From: Asanoa sp040654855
Lineage (GTDB): Bacteria; Actinomycetota; Actinomycetes; Mycobacteriales; Micromonosporaceae
Assembly: GCF_040654855.1 (NCBI RefSeq)
Contig: NZ_JBFAIU010000006.1
Span: 6,398-70,397, forward strand
Direction: 5' to 3'
Length of the DNA: 64,000 nucleotides
Positions 1 to 8,065 of this stretch are shown piece after piece; positions within the stretch are counted from its first letter, which is position 1; each line of letters begins with the position of its first letter. Both the position numbers and the translations under genes were made by a program. Under the pieces are notes generated by a model. The model saw only the letters and a program-made list of their open reading frames with translations, was not told the DNA's origin and searched no databases.

Positions 1-36
1 GTGCCGCCCGAACTGTCGCGGGCCTACCGTTGGGCG

Positions 37-729
37 ATGACCACCGACGTAGACCTCGCGGCGGTCGCCCGGCTGATCGCGGAGCCGGCCCGGGCGGCGA
101 TGCTCGACGCGCTCCTGTCCGGCTCGGCGTTGGCGGCGGGCGAACTGGCCCGCGCGGCCCGGGTCCGCCCGTCGACGGCGAGCGGGCACCTGGCCCAGCT
201 GGTCTCCGGCGGTTTGGTGGAGGTCACGCACAGCGGCCGGCACCGGTACTTCCGGCTGGCCTCGGCCGATGTGGCGCACGCGCTGGAGGCACTGGGCGCG
301 ATCAGCCCGCCGCGGCCGGTGCGGTCGCTACGCCAGTCGCGCACCGACGAAGCGATGACCTTGGCCCGCACGTGCTACGACCACCTAGCCGGCGTGGTCG
401 CGGTGGCCCTGGTCGACGCGTTCGTGGCGGATGGTCTGCTGGTCGCCGGCGGTGACGGTTTCGTCCTGACGCCGGCGGGCGCTTCGGCGCTGGCCGACGC
501 CGGCGTGGACGTGGCGGGGGCGCGGTCGACACGGCGTTCCTTCGCGCGCTCATGCCTGGACTTCACGGAGCGGCGGCCGCATCTGGCGGGCGCACTGGGC
601 GCGGCGGTGTGCACGCACGCGTTGGCGGAGGGTTGGTTCGTGCGGCGCGCACCGGGCGGCCGCGCACTCCGGATCACGGACGAGGGCCGCCGCCAGCTGG
701 CGAAGCGGTGGCAGATCGAGGCGCCCTAG
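37..729 (+). CDS. ArsR-like winged-helix transcriptional regulator
   Basis: A 230-residue DNA-binding regulator. Residues about 5-75 form an ArsR-type winged helix (AEPARAAMLDALL, then the recognition helix around RPSTASGHLAQL and the wing GRHRYFRLA). The C-terminal half is a second helical domain that ends in another winged-helix-like stretch (LRITDEGRRQLAKRW), as in two-domain ArsR relatives. The frame is open to base 1, but I chose ATG 37 because TACCGT at 25-30 ends six bases before it, the leaderless signature seen often in this window. No metal-binding cysteine cluster is obvious, so the inducer is unknown. Its TAG stop shares a CTAG with the convergent gene. Confidence 0.82.
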   Translation: MTTDVDLAAVARLIAEPARAAMLDALLSGSALAAGELARAARVRPSTASGHLAQLVSGGLVEVTHSGRHRYFRLASADVAHALEALGAISPPRPVRSLRQSRTDEAMTLARTCYDHLAGVVAVALVDAFVADGLLVAGGDGFVLTPAGASALADAGVDVAGARSTRRSFARSCLDFTERRPHLAGALGAAVCTHALAEGWFVRRAPGGRALRITDEGRRQLAKRWQIEAP

Positions 730-1157
730 CTGGGCTTGCTGAGTACGCGAGCGACCATCTCGAAGGACGCGGCACCGAGATCAAGGTCGGCGGCGGCTTC
801 GCGAATGGGCTGGCCGGCCTGCGGGTCGTACCCCTGGAGCCCGGTCTCCTCCTCGACGACCTGACCGAGGAGAAACATGGTCCGGAGTACGGCGGTGGCG
901 CTGTCGGGGACCGTCATCTCGGCGGAGTCGGCGCAGAGGATGAGCTGTATGCCGGTGCCTTCGTGGGTGAGCTGTCCGTTGTCGTCGCTGAGCGTGGTGA
1001 CGAGGTCGCCCAGCAGCAGCTTGGCCCGCTTCGTGACGCGCTGCCAGACCTGTTCGTCGGGCCCGGCACCGAAGTCCTGGTAGTCCTCGGCGACTTCGAG
1101 CGCCTCGTCCCAGGTTTGCCCCGGCTGCCGGCGCATGAACAGAAGGTCATAGCCCAC
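726..1157 (-). CDS. Conserved hypothetical protein, 143 aa
   Basis: I do not recognise the family with confidence. The start is GTG 1157 (VGYDLLFMRRQPGQTWDEAL). TACGCT on the minus strand (1164-1169) ends six bases upstream, suggesting a leaderless transcript, and further upstream the frame stops looking like protein. The protein is acidic and soluble with no signal peptide or membrane segment. The opening resembles small actinobacterial proteins that begin with a xxYDLxxxRR motif, some of which sit near toxin systems; no toxin partner is visible here. It converges on the neighbouring regulator and shares the CTAG at 726-729 with it. Confidence 0.6.
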   Translation of the reverse strand: MGYDLLFMRRQPGQTWDEALEVAEDYQDFGAGPDEQVWQRVTKRAKLLLGDLVTTLSDDNGQLTHEGTGIQLILCADSAEMTVPDSATAVLRTMFLLGQVVEEETGLQGYDPQAGQPIREAAADLDLGAASFEMVARVLSKPS

Positions 1158-1682
1158 GCGCGCAGCGTACCGGCTGGAGTGCCGGACATGGACGAGCGTG
1201 AACAGGTCGGGATGGCCGACTTGCGGTCCGGGCTCGCGCCCTTTAGACGGACCCACACTCAGCCACGCGGCCACCTGCGCGTGGGTCGGGCTCGAGCTCT
1301 GCTCCCTCAGTCCGGGCAGCAGGCGATCTGCTCCCCGATTGCGCCTCGTGGTGGGGTTGAAGAGCGTTTCGACCAACAGCAGGCTGCCGACTGAGGCCTC
1401 TTAGTCGGAGGCCGAGCAGCCAACCGGTTCTTGGGCGCGTCGCCCACCACCACACTGGCCGGCCGTTGCGGCAACTGCCGTGCCGGGCGCCGGCTGCGGG
1501 ACCCTGTCGTGCCTGGGCGGAGTCGCGGCGAGCGCGCTCTGCCCGGTGGGTGTGCGCGGCAACCACAGTCTGCCTGTCCCGACCGATCGCTGGTTGATCT
1601 TGTTGGGGACTTCCGCGATGGAAGCGTCCGGTGGGTCGTGCAACCGCGATCGTCGACAGCTGTGACGCCAACTACTCTCCGC
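1158..1682. other. Gene-free spacer left of the repeat array
   Basis: No convincing gene on either strand; the open frames here are GC-rich noise with Arg/Pro/Ser-heavy translations. It holds the minus-strand promoter of the 143-aa gene and a strong nested hairpin at 1382-1421 (outer GGCTGC/GCAGCC, inner CCGACT/AGTCGG). Short copies of a near-palindromic GTTGCGGCAAC-like motif occur here and again right of the repeat array. Confidence 0.5.
1382..1421. repeat. Nested inverted repeat (hairpin)
   Basis: Outer arms GGCTGC (1382-1387) and GCAGCC (1416-1421) enclose inner arms CCGACT (1387-1392) and AGTCGG (1403-1408). It lies at the left edge of the repeat locus, about 230 bases from the nearest gene start. 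Whether it forms in DNA or RNA is unknown. Confidence 0.55.
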
Positions 1683-2463
1683 CCGTGGGATTGCGGCGAT
1701 CGCACCTACTGCGGGAGGTGGGCGGCGACCGCGACCACTACGGCAGGCGTTGTGGCGCGCGGCGCCCAATGCGCGACCTAGTGCGGCCCTGCGCTCAGCG
1801 CGGGAGGTGTTGCGGCGACCCTGCCCACCGCGGGAGGCGGCGCGGCGGAACGCCTACTGCGGGCGGTGGCGCGGCGGCCGCGCCGACTGCGGGAGGTGCT
1901 GCGGCGCGCAGCGCCTAACGCACGAGTTGTTGTGGCGACCGTTGCTGACTGCGGGAGGCGCTGCGGCGCGCAGCGCCTACTCCGCGGGAGTTGCTGTGGC
2001 GCGCGGCGCCCACGGCGCGATCTGGTGCAAGCCGCGCGCTCAGCGCGGGAGGTGGTGCGGCGACCGCGCCCACCGCGGCAGGCGTCGCGGCGCGTGGTGC
2101 CCAGTGCGCGAGGTGTTGTGGCACCGCGCTCAGTGCGGGAGTTGTTGTGGCGCGGCGGCGCCGACTGCGCGAGGCACGGCGACAGCGGTCGGTGCGGGGA
2201 GGTTGTCGTGGCGCGGTGGCCCCTACTGCTGGCGGTGTTGTGGAGACCGCGCCCACCGCGGGAGGCGTTGCGGCGCGCGGCGCCCAGTGCGCGACGTCGT
2301 GCGGCGACCGCGTTCAGCGCGATGCCTTGCGGCGACCGCGGTCAGTGCGGGAGGTGTTCCGGCGCGGGCGTCTACTGCGGGAGGTGGTGCGGCACTGCGG
2401 TCAGTGCGGGAGGTGATGTGGCGCCGCGGTCAGTGCGGGAGGTGTACCGGCCGGCTGTGCTAG
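1683..2463. repeat. Degenerate tandem repeat array, ~30-bp unit, about 20 copies
   Basis: Roughly twenty imperfect head-to-tail units of about 28-33 bp fill this stretch. A typical unit reads TGCGGGAGGTGTTGCGGCGA followed by CCGCGCYCAS, with variation mostly at the 3' part. Clear units begin near 1709, 1799, 1886, 1949, 2043, 2255, 2344, 2374 and 2404. Several frames are open on both strands because stops are rare in this composition. Unit lengths are not all multiples of three, so the repeated peptide (TAGGVAARGAQ-like) hops between frames. I read it as non-coding or as the wreck of a repetitive gene, not as an intact gene. Confidence 0.75.
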
Positions 2464-3199
2464 TGGGGGAGGCGTTGCGGCAACGGCGCGCGACCGTGCG
2501 GTTGGACGGGGCGCGGCGATGTGGGGTGGCACGCTTCGCGAGCCCCAGTGCAGCGACTGGCCCTCGTCGACGCGGCATGGGACAGAACCAGGACCAACCC
2601 GATGCACGGCCGCGGGGCACCAGCGCCGGCAACGTCGCACCGGCACCCGGCGGCTGGCTGGCGCCGTGGGGAAGCTCCGACCTGGCCGACACGCGCTCTC
2701 TGGCCGGGGGTTGGACCGCGCGTTGCGCTGTGGGGGGTTGCGGCAACCACGGTGTGCGGCTTCGCGGCAACTGCGGCCTGCCTTGTGTGCAGGTGGCGTC
2801 CTGCCCCCGCGGTTCATAGCGGCAAGTGAGCGCGGCAGATGCGGGCGTCGTCGGCCACCCTCGTCAAGGTCATGTCGCGGCAAGTGGGGGGTGATTGCCA
2901 CTTGTTCAGCAACGGCGCCGCCCACATGGGTGTCGCGTTAACCGCCGGGCACTCGATGCCGTTGCGGCGCGCCTACCATTCATCGCCTCGGGCACGACGA
3001 GGTCGGGTTGCGTTCGCCGGGCGAAGCGTGAACTGCCCCGCGACCGCCTGCGGAGACACGCGCGGGGCAGTGATCAGCCCGCCAAGACTCAAATGGCGCT
3101 GATCAAGCCAGGAACCCTTCCCCACGGGCCGGCGCTTGGCTACGGCTTCGGGTGGTCGGGGGGCGGGCATAGCTGGCGCTTCGTGGCAGGATCGGCGGT
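2464..3199. other. Gene-free spacer right of the repeat array
   Basis: No convincing gene. It contains more GTTGCGGCAAC-type motifs (near 2473 and 2735), an inverted repeat CAAGTGG/CCACTTG at 2881-2904 and a strong GC hairpin at 3033-3070. The last few dozen bases must carry the promoter of the deacylase gene that starts at 3200. Confidence 0.5.
3033..3070. terminator. GC-rich hairpin, possible terminator
   Basis: Ten-base perfect arms CTGCCCCGCG (3033-3042) and CGCGGGGCAG (3061-3070) with an 18-base loop. There is no T-run after it on either strand, so it may be structural. It closes the gene-free repeat locus on its right side. Confidence 0.4.
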
Positions 3200-3745
3200 G
3201 TGTTGGGAACGCTGAAGACTGAGCCGGCTCTGGGCCGGGTGGATCTGCTGGCCAAGCCTGTTATCGAGGCACTCGATCGCTGGCCCGACGCCGCCGCTGT
3301 GGCTGTTGACGACGTCCTCGTCGCGCCGATCGACGCGGAGTTGGCCGACACCGCCGCCTTCTGCGAGGCGTACGACGTCGGCCTTGATGTTTCCGCCAAC
3401 TGCGTCATCGTGGCCGGTAAGCGGGGTGGGGACGTGCGCTACGCCGCCTGCCTGGTGTTGGCGACCACTCGCGCCGATGTCAACGGCGTTGTGCGGAAGA
3501 TGCTCGACGTGCGGAAGGCGAGCTTCGCCCCCATGGACGAGGCGGTCGCCTTGACCGGGATGGAGTACGGCGGCATCACGCCGATCGGGTTGCCCGCTGA
3601 CTGGCCGGTCCTGGTCGACGCCCGCGTCGCTGGCACGGCGCGGGTGATTATCGGGTCCGGCGTGCGGCACAGCAAGATCGAGCTGCCGGGTGCCGCGTTG
3701 CCGTTGCTGCCCAACGCGCAGGTCGTCGAGGACCTTGCCCGTTGA
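3200..3745 (+). CDS. YbaK/EbsC-type aminoacyl-tRNA deacylase
   Basis: A 181-residue member of the YbaK / ProRS-associated domain family, cytoplasmic enzymes that hydrolyse mischarged tRNA such as Cys- or Ala-tRNA(Pro). Family features visible are the KRGGDVRYAACLVLATTR strand with its conserved lysine, the VRKMLDVRKASFAPMDEAV segment and the MEYGGITPIGLP loop. The start is taken as GTG 3200; the overlapping GTG at 3198 is out of frame. proS lies 1.6 kb away and has its own insertion domain, so this would be a free-standing trans editor. The stop is followed immediately by the parS-like palindrome. Confidence 0.85.
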   Translation: MLGTLKTEPALGRVDLLAKPVIEALDRWPDAAAVAVDDVLVAPIDAELADTAAFCEAYDVGLDVSANCVIVAGKRGGDVRYAACLVLATTRADVNGVVRKMLDVRKASFAPMDEAVALTGMEYGGITPIGLPADWPVLVDARVAGTARVIIGSGVRHSKIELPGAALPLLPNAQVVEDLAR

Positions 3746-3761
3746 TGTTCCACGTGGAACA
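3746..3761. other. parS: Candidate parS site (ParB-binding palindrome)
   Basis: The 22-base gap between two convergent genes is almost filled by the perfect 16-bp palindrome TGTTCCACGTGGAACA. The established bacterial parS consensus is TGTTTCACGTGAAACA, and the form seen here differs at one symmetric pair that also varies in known parS sites of other phyla. Convergent gene ends are a usual home for parS. The origin-proximal kinase/cell-wall cluster elsewhere in the window fits an origin domain. parA, parB and dnaA are not in the window. Confidence 0.8.
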
Positions 3762-3767
3762 CGAAGA

Positions 3768-4397
3768 TCAACTAGCCTCGCGCTTCTCCACCTCGGCCAG
3801 GACCTGCAGCAGCGTCTCTGATTCCTGAGCGCCGCTCACACCGTACTTCCCGGCGAAGACGAACATCGGCACCGCGGTGATGCCGAGGTCGCGTGCCTCG
3901 GCCAGCGCCGCACGCACCTCGTCCGTGCCTTCGCCCGACGACAGGTAAGCCGCCGCCTCCGTCGAGTCGAGGCCGACCGTGCCCGCCAGCCGCGCCAACT
4001 CGGCGTGCGAGCCCACGTCCACGCCGTCGACGAAGTGCGCCTGATAAAGCGCCTCGACCAGCTCGCCCGACTTGCCCACCTGGTCGGCCAGCCGGACCAG
4101 CCGGTGCGCGTCGAAGGTGTTGGCCGTCAGCGACTTCGCGAAATTGATCTCCAGGCCGTCACGGGCCGCGGTCTGCGCCGTCTGCTCCGTGATCTGCCGG
4201 GCGCGCTCCGGGCCGCCGAACTTGCGGGCCAGCGCCTCGACGGTCGGCTCCGGACGGGTTACGGGGGAGGGGTCGAGCTGGAAGGGCCGGTACCGGACGG
4301 TCACGTCCCCGGCATAGGACGCGAGCGCCTTCTCGAACCGGTGCTTGCCGATGTAGCACCAGGGGCAGACGACATCGGCGTAGATTTCGATTTCCAC
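3768..4397 (-). CDS. DsbA-family oxidoreductase, FrnE-like
   Basis: A 209-residue thioredoxin-fold protein. The redox motif C-P-W-C is at residues 11-14, directly after the first beta strand (IEIYADVVCPWCYIG). The helical insert and the conserved cis-Pro segment TAVPMFVFAGKYGVSGAQ complete the fold. FrnE-type members are cytoplasmic disulfide oxidoreductases; no signal peptide is present, which agrees. I chose GTG 4397 because the fold begins there, although the frame is open further upstream into sufE. The start lies 19 bases after the upstream sufE-like stop, so the two genes are probably cotranscribed leftwards. Confidence 0.88.
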   Translation of the reverse strand: MEIEIYADVVCPWCYIGKHRFEKALASYAGDVTVRYRPFQLDPSPVTRPEPTVEALARKFGGPERARQITEQTAQTAARDGLEINFAKSLTANTFDAHRLVRLADQVGKSGELVEALYQAHFVDGVDVGSHAELARLAGTVGLDSTEAAAYLSSGEGTDEVRAALAEARDLGITAVPMFVFAGKYGVSGAQESETLLQVLAEVEKREAS

Positions 4398-4416
4398 GCC
4401 AACGGCAACCCGCCGC

Positions 4417-4836
4417 TCAGGAAGTCTGTTCCCGCACCTGCCGCTTGAGCCGCGCCAGAATCGCGCCGCCGCCGCGGACCCGCAGCGGACTGATCGCGTG
4501 TGCCAGACCCATCTGCTGATAAAGATCGTCGGGTACGGACAGCACCTCGTCAGCACTCGCCCCCGACAGCCCCTCGGCCAGGATGCCCGCGAACGCCCGT
4601 GTCGTCGGCGCCTCGGGCGGGCAGTCGAACCACGCCGTCACGGTCTTGTCCGCGGCGACGGTGGCCTTGAGGAAGAACGGCGTCTGGCACTCGGGCACAG
4701 GCTCCATCCCGGCGTGCCCCGCCATCTCAGGGGGCAGCGGCGGCACGGCGTCCGAGAATTCGAGCAGCATCTCCAGCACCACGTCACGTGGCGCGGTGCG
4801 GAACTCCTCGACGATCTCGGCCAGCTTGGGCGGCAT
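4417..4836 (-). CDS. SufE-family Fe-S cluster assembly protein
   Basis: A 139-residue SufE-like protein, which accepts persulfide sulfur from a cysteine desulfurase and stimulates it. The acceptor cysteine is Cys50 in PECQTPFFLKATV, and the C-terminal GLAHAISPLRVRGGGAIL segment is typical. TAATCT on the minus strand (4843-4848) ends six bases before the ATG, suggesting leaderless translation. The rhodanese at 9366 is another sulfur-transfer protein nearby. No desulfurase or SufBCD gene is in the window. Confidence 0.88.
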   Translation of the reverse strand: MPPKLAEIVEEFRTAPRDVVLEMLLEFSDAVPPLPPEMAGHAGMEPVPECQTPFFLKATVAADKTVTAWFDCPPEAPTTRAFAGILAEGLSGASADEVLSVPDDLYQQMGLAHAISPLRVRGGGAILARLKRQVREQTS

Positions 4837-4913
4837 CTCTCAAGATTAGAGCCTCTCCGGCCGATCGACCCGCGTCGAGCCGCCGCCGTGCGCGAAGACA
4901 GCCCGCCGGCCAG

Positions 4914-5318
4914 CTAGCTGCGCTGCGCCGTGACCGCTGTCTCATGGACCAGCGCCAGATCACCCAGCGCGATGATCCCCACCAACTGCCGATCGGCATC
5001 CGCGACCAGGACCCGGCGCACCGCACGCTGCCGCATCAGGTCGGCCGCCTCCTTCAGCGTCGACGACTGCTCGATGATGACGATCTCCCGCACCGCCACC
5101 TCGCCCAGCGTCACCGACGACGGCTTCTTGTTGGTCGCGACCGACCGCGTCACGATGTCGCGGTCGGTGACCATCCCAGCCAGGTTGGCGCCCTCGGTCA
5201 CCACCACGTCACCGATGTCGGCTTCAGCCATCGCCCGGGCCGCCTCGTCGAGCGGGGTCTCCGACGGCAGGTACACGATCCGCTTTGTCATCACGTCCGC
5301 GACTCGCACAATGGCCAC
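4914..5318 (-). CDS. Two-CBS-domain protein
   Basis: A 134-residue protein made only of a Bateman pair: CBS1 about residues 5-65 (VADVMTKRIVYLPSETPL, GMVTDRDIVTRSV) and CBS2 about 70-128 (ADLMRQRAVRRVLVADAD, LVGIIALGDLA). Such stand-alone CBS proteins bind adenine nucleotides and are thought to sense energy charge. The GTG start at 5318 has a good GGGGAGG ribosome site. It sits between proS and the sufE/frnE genes on the same strand, 77 bases upstream of sufE. Confidence 0.85.
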   Translation of the reverse strand: MAIVRVADVMTKRIVYLPSETPLDEAARAMAEADIGDVVVTEGANLAGMVTDRDIVTRSVATNKKPSSVTLGEVAVREIVIIEQSSTLKEAADLMRQRAVRRVLVADADRQLVGIIALGDLALVHETAVTAQRS

Positions 5319-5370
5319 GACGCCTCCCCGCTCCCCCTCGTGACACCAGCGGTACCCCAGGCCCGCTCAG

Positions 5371-7134
5371 CTAAGCCGACGGTACGCCGGAAATAGCTCT
5401 GCCAGTCGCAATCGCGTCAGCAACCTCCTCGACGGACATCTCGACCCGCGATCCGGTCGCCCGGGACCGCACCTCGACCACGCCCTCACCGAAACGACGG
5501 CCGACCACGACGGCCACCGGCATGCCCAGCAGCTCCGCGTCGGTGAACTTGACCCCGGGCGAGACAGGACGGTCGTCGACCAGCACGCGCAGGCCCGACC
5601 GCGACAGCCGCGCACCCAACTCCAGCGCCCCCGCCACCTGCTCACCCTTGCCCGCCGCGACCACGTGCACGTCGACCGGCGCCACCGCGGCCGGCCAGAC
5701 CAGCCCCCGCGAGTCGTGGTGCTGTTCAGCGATCGCTGCGACGGCCCGGGAGATCCCGATGCCGTACGAGCCCATCGTCGGCCGCACCGGCTTGCCGTCG
5801 GCACCCAGCGCGTCGACCCCGAACGCGTCGGTGAACCGCCGCCCGAGCTGGAAGATGTGCCCGATCTCAATGCCCCGCCGCATGGTCAACGTGCCCGCAC
5901 CACACTCCGGGCACGGATCGCCCTCGTGCACCGCCGCCGCCTCGATCGTGCCGTCCGCGACGAAGTCGCGCCCATGGGTCACCGAGACCGCATGCCGCCC
6001 GAGCGCGTTCGCACCGGTCAACCAGGCCGTGCCGACCGCCACCCGTGGATCGACGAGATACCGGATGCCGAGCCCGGCCAGCACCTGCGGACCGATATAA
6101 CCCCGGACCAGCGCCGGGTACGCGGCCCAGTCGTCGAACAGCTCCACCGTGGCCGGCTCGACCGCCGCGGCCAGCCGCTTGAGGTCGACCTCCCGGTCAC
6201 CGGGCACCCCGATCACCAGCGGCGCACCCTTGCCACCGGGCGGCGTGACCGTGACGACGACGTTCTTGAGCGTGTCGGCCGCCGTCCAATCGGAGCGTCC
6301 GCCCAGCTCCCGCGCGTTGGCCAGCGCCACCAGCGACTCGATGGTCGGCGTGTCCGGCGTGTCGTGCGTGGACGCCGCCGGCTGCAGCGCCGGATCGACA
6401 GCCACACCAGGCGGCGTCACCACCGCCTCCACGTTGGCCGCGTAGCCACAGGAGGCGCACGCCACATAGGTGTCCTCGCCCACGGGTGTCGTGGCCAGGA
6501 ACTCCTCGGACGCCGACCCACCCATCAGCCCCGACGACGCCTTGACGATGGCATAGCTCATCCCGAGCCGATCGAAGATCCGCTGGTACGCGCCGCGCAT
6601 GGTCGCGTAAGAGGCGTCGAGCCCGGCGTCGGTGAGGTCGAACGAGTACGCGTCCTTCATCAGGAACTCGCGCCCCCGCAGCAACCCGGCCCGGGGCCGC
6701 GCCTCATCCCGGAACTTCGTCTGCACCTGGTAGAGCAGCACCGGAAAGTCCCGATAGGAGCCGCACAGGTCGCGCACGAGCAGCGCGAACATCTCCTCGT
6801 GCGTCGGTGCCAGCAGGTATTCCGCGCCGCGCCGGTCGGCCAGCCGGAAGATCCCGTCGCCGTACTCGGTCCACCGCCCGCTCGTCTCGTAGGGCTCCCG
6901 CGGCAGCAGCGCCGGGAACTGCACCTCCTGCGCACCCACGGCGGCCAGCTCGGCGCGGACCAGGTCGGTGACCCGGTCGACCAGCAGCTTGCCGAGCGGC
7001 AGCCAGGTGAAGCCACCCGGCGCGGCCCGCCGGACGTATCCGGCCCGCAGCAGCAGGCGGTGGCTCGCGACCTCGGCATCCGCCGGATCCTCGCGCAAGG
7101 TGCGGAGGAACAGCGTGGTCATGCGGAGCAGCAT
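5371..7134 (-). CDS. proS: Prolyl-tRNA synthetase (bacterial type)
   Basis: A 587-residue class II synthetase that charges tRNA(Pro). Motif 2 (TKFRDEARPRAGLLRGREF) and motif 3 (GSYGIGISRAVAAIAEQHH) are intact. The insertion editing domain lies between them (IGVPGDREVDLKRLAA and neighbours), marking the bacterial long form, and the C-terminal anticodon domain follows. I chose ATG 7134 (MLLRMTTLFLRTLRED, the usual ProS opening). TACGCT at 7141-7146 on the minus strand ends six bases upstream, so the message is probably leaderless. It is divergent from the SGNH hydrolase. Confidence 0.96.
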   Translation of the reverse strand: MLLRMTTLFLRTLREDPADAEVASHRLLLRAGYVRRAAPGGFTWLPLGKLLVDRVTDLVRAELAAVGAQEVQFPALLPREPYETSGRWTEYGDGIFRLADRRGAEYLLAPTHEEMFALLVRDLCGSYRDFPVLLYQVQTKFRDEARPRAGLLRGREFLMKDAYSFDLTDAGLDASYATMRGAYQRIFDRLGMSYAIVKASSGLMGGSASEEFLATTPVGEDTYVACASCGYAANVEAVVTPPGVAVDPALQPAASTHDTPDTPTIESLVALANARELGGRSDWTAADTLKNVVVTVTPPGGKGAPLVIGVPGDREVDLKRLAAAVEPATVELFDDWAAYPALVRGYIGPQVLAGLGIRYLVDPRVAVGTAWLTGANALGRHAVSVTHGRDFVADGTIEAAAVHEGDPCPECGAGTLTMRRGIEIGHIFQLGRRFTDAFGVDALGADGKPVRPTMGSYGIGISRAVAAIAEQHHDSRGLVWPAAVAPVDVHVVAAGKGEQVAGALELGARLSRSGLRVLVDDRPVSPGVKFTDAELLGMPVAVVVGRRFGEGVVEVRSRATGSRVEMSVEEVADAIATGRAISGVPSA

Positions 7135-7253
7135 TCGGGCAGCGTAGGCCCGCCGAAACGGCACCGTCGACCCAGTTTGTTACCTGCATGATGCAGTGAT
7201 GTTTCTGACACGGACGGGTGGCGTTCAAGGTCCCCAGTGCCACAATGCGGCAC

Positions 7254-8030
7254 GTGCGTTGGGGTACCTATGTAGCGATCGGCGACAGCTTCACCGAGGG
7301 AATGGACGATCCGTACCCGGACGGCACGTACCGCGGCTGGGCCGATCTGGTCGCGGCCCGCCTGGCCGCCGACCGGCCCGACTTCCGCTACGCCAACCTC
7401 GCCATCCGTGGCCGGCTGTTCCCCAACGTCGTCGCCGAGCAGGTGCCGGCCGCCGTGGCGATGCGGCCCGATCTGATCAGTTTCGCCGCGGGCGGCAACG
7501 ACGTGCTGCGGCGCTCGTTCGACCCGGCCACGCTGATGGCCCGCTTCGACACGGTCGTCGGGGAGTTGCGCGGGACCGGCGCCGACGTCGTGGTGTTCCG
7601 GTTCGCCGACGTCACCGCCCGCCTGCCCGGCCAGCGGATCATCGGCCCGCGGGCGGCGATGCTCAACCAGGCCGTCGGCGAGACCGCCGACCGCCACGGC
7701 GCCCACCTCATCGACCTGTTCGCCGACGACGAGTTCCGCAACCCGGTCATGTGGGGCCCGGACCGCCTGCACCTGTCGGCTGCCGGGCATCGCCGGGTCG
7801 CCGGTCACGTGCTCACCGCCCTGGGCGTGCAGTCGGATCCGCAGTGGATGGTCCCGCCCGAGTGGCTGCCGGCGGGGCGCTGGCTCGCCGCCCGCGCGGC
7901 CGACGCCCGCTGGGCCGGCCGGCACCTGGCACCGTGGATCAAGCGGCGGCTGACCGGCCGCTCGTCGGGCGACCTGATCACCGCGAAGCGACCGGACCTC
8001 ACGCCGTACACCGAGGTCCAGACCGAGTGA
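7254..8030 (+). CDS. SGNH/GDSL-family hydrolase
   Basis: A 258-residue esterase/lipase-fold protein. The GDS nucleophile block is at residues 9-16 (IGDSFTEG), block III is GGNDVLRRS and the catalytic Asp/His pair lies in GPDRLHLSAAGH. No signal peptide is present, so it looks cytoplasmic. GTG 7254 gives the compact opening MRWGTYVAIGDSF; in-frame starts at 7218 and 7245 are possible. A CACAAT box ends seven bases before 7254. The substrate cannot be told from sequence. It is transcribed away from proS. Confidence 0.85.
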   Translation: MRWGTYVAIGDSFTEGMDDPYPDGTYRGWADLVAARLAADRPDFRYANLAIRGRLFPNVVAEQVPAAVAMRPDLISFAAGGNDVLRRSFDPATLMARFDTVVGELRGTGADVVVFRFADVTARLPGQRIIGPRAAMLNQAVGETADRHGAHLIDLFADDEFRNPVMWGPDRLHLSAAGHRRVAGHVLTALGVQSDPQWMVPPEWLPAGRWLAARAADARWAGRHLAPWIKRRLTGRSSGDLITAKRPDLTPYTEVQTE

Positions 8031-8065
8031 CCCGGGTGTGACCTCGACGGTGTTCACTGTGTCGC

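Noticed and set aside
1683..2463. CRISPR array
   Set aside because: The units are contiguous, degenerate and differ everywhere; there are no constant repeats separated by unique spacers and no cas genes.
1750..2819. Long protein-coding frames through the repeat locus
   Set aside because: Several frames on both strands are open at once because stops are rare. The translations are Arg/Cys/Gly-rich noise and the repeat shifts frame between units.
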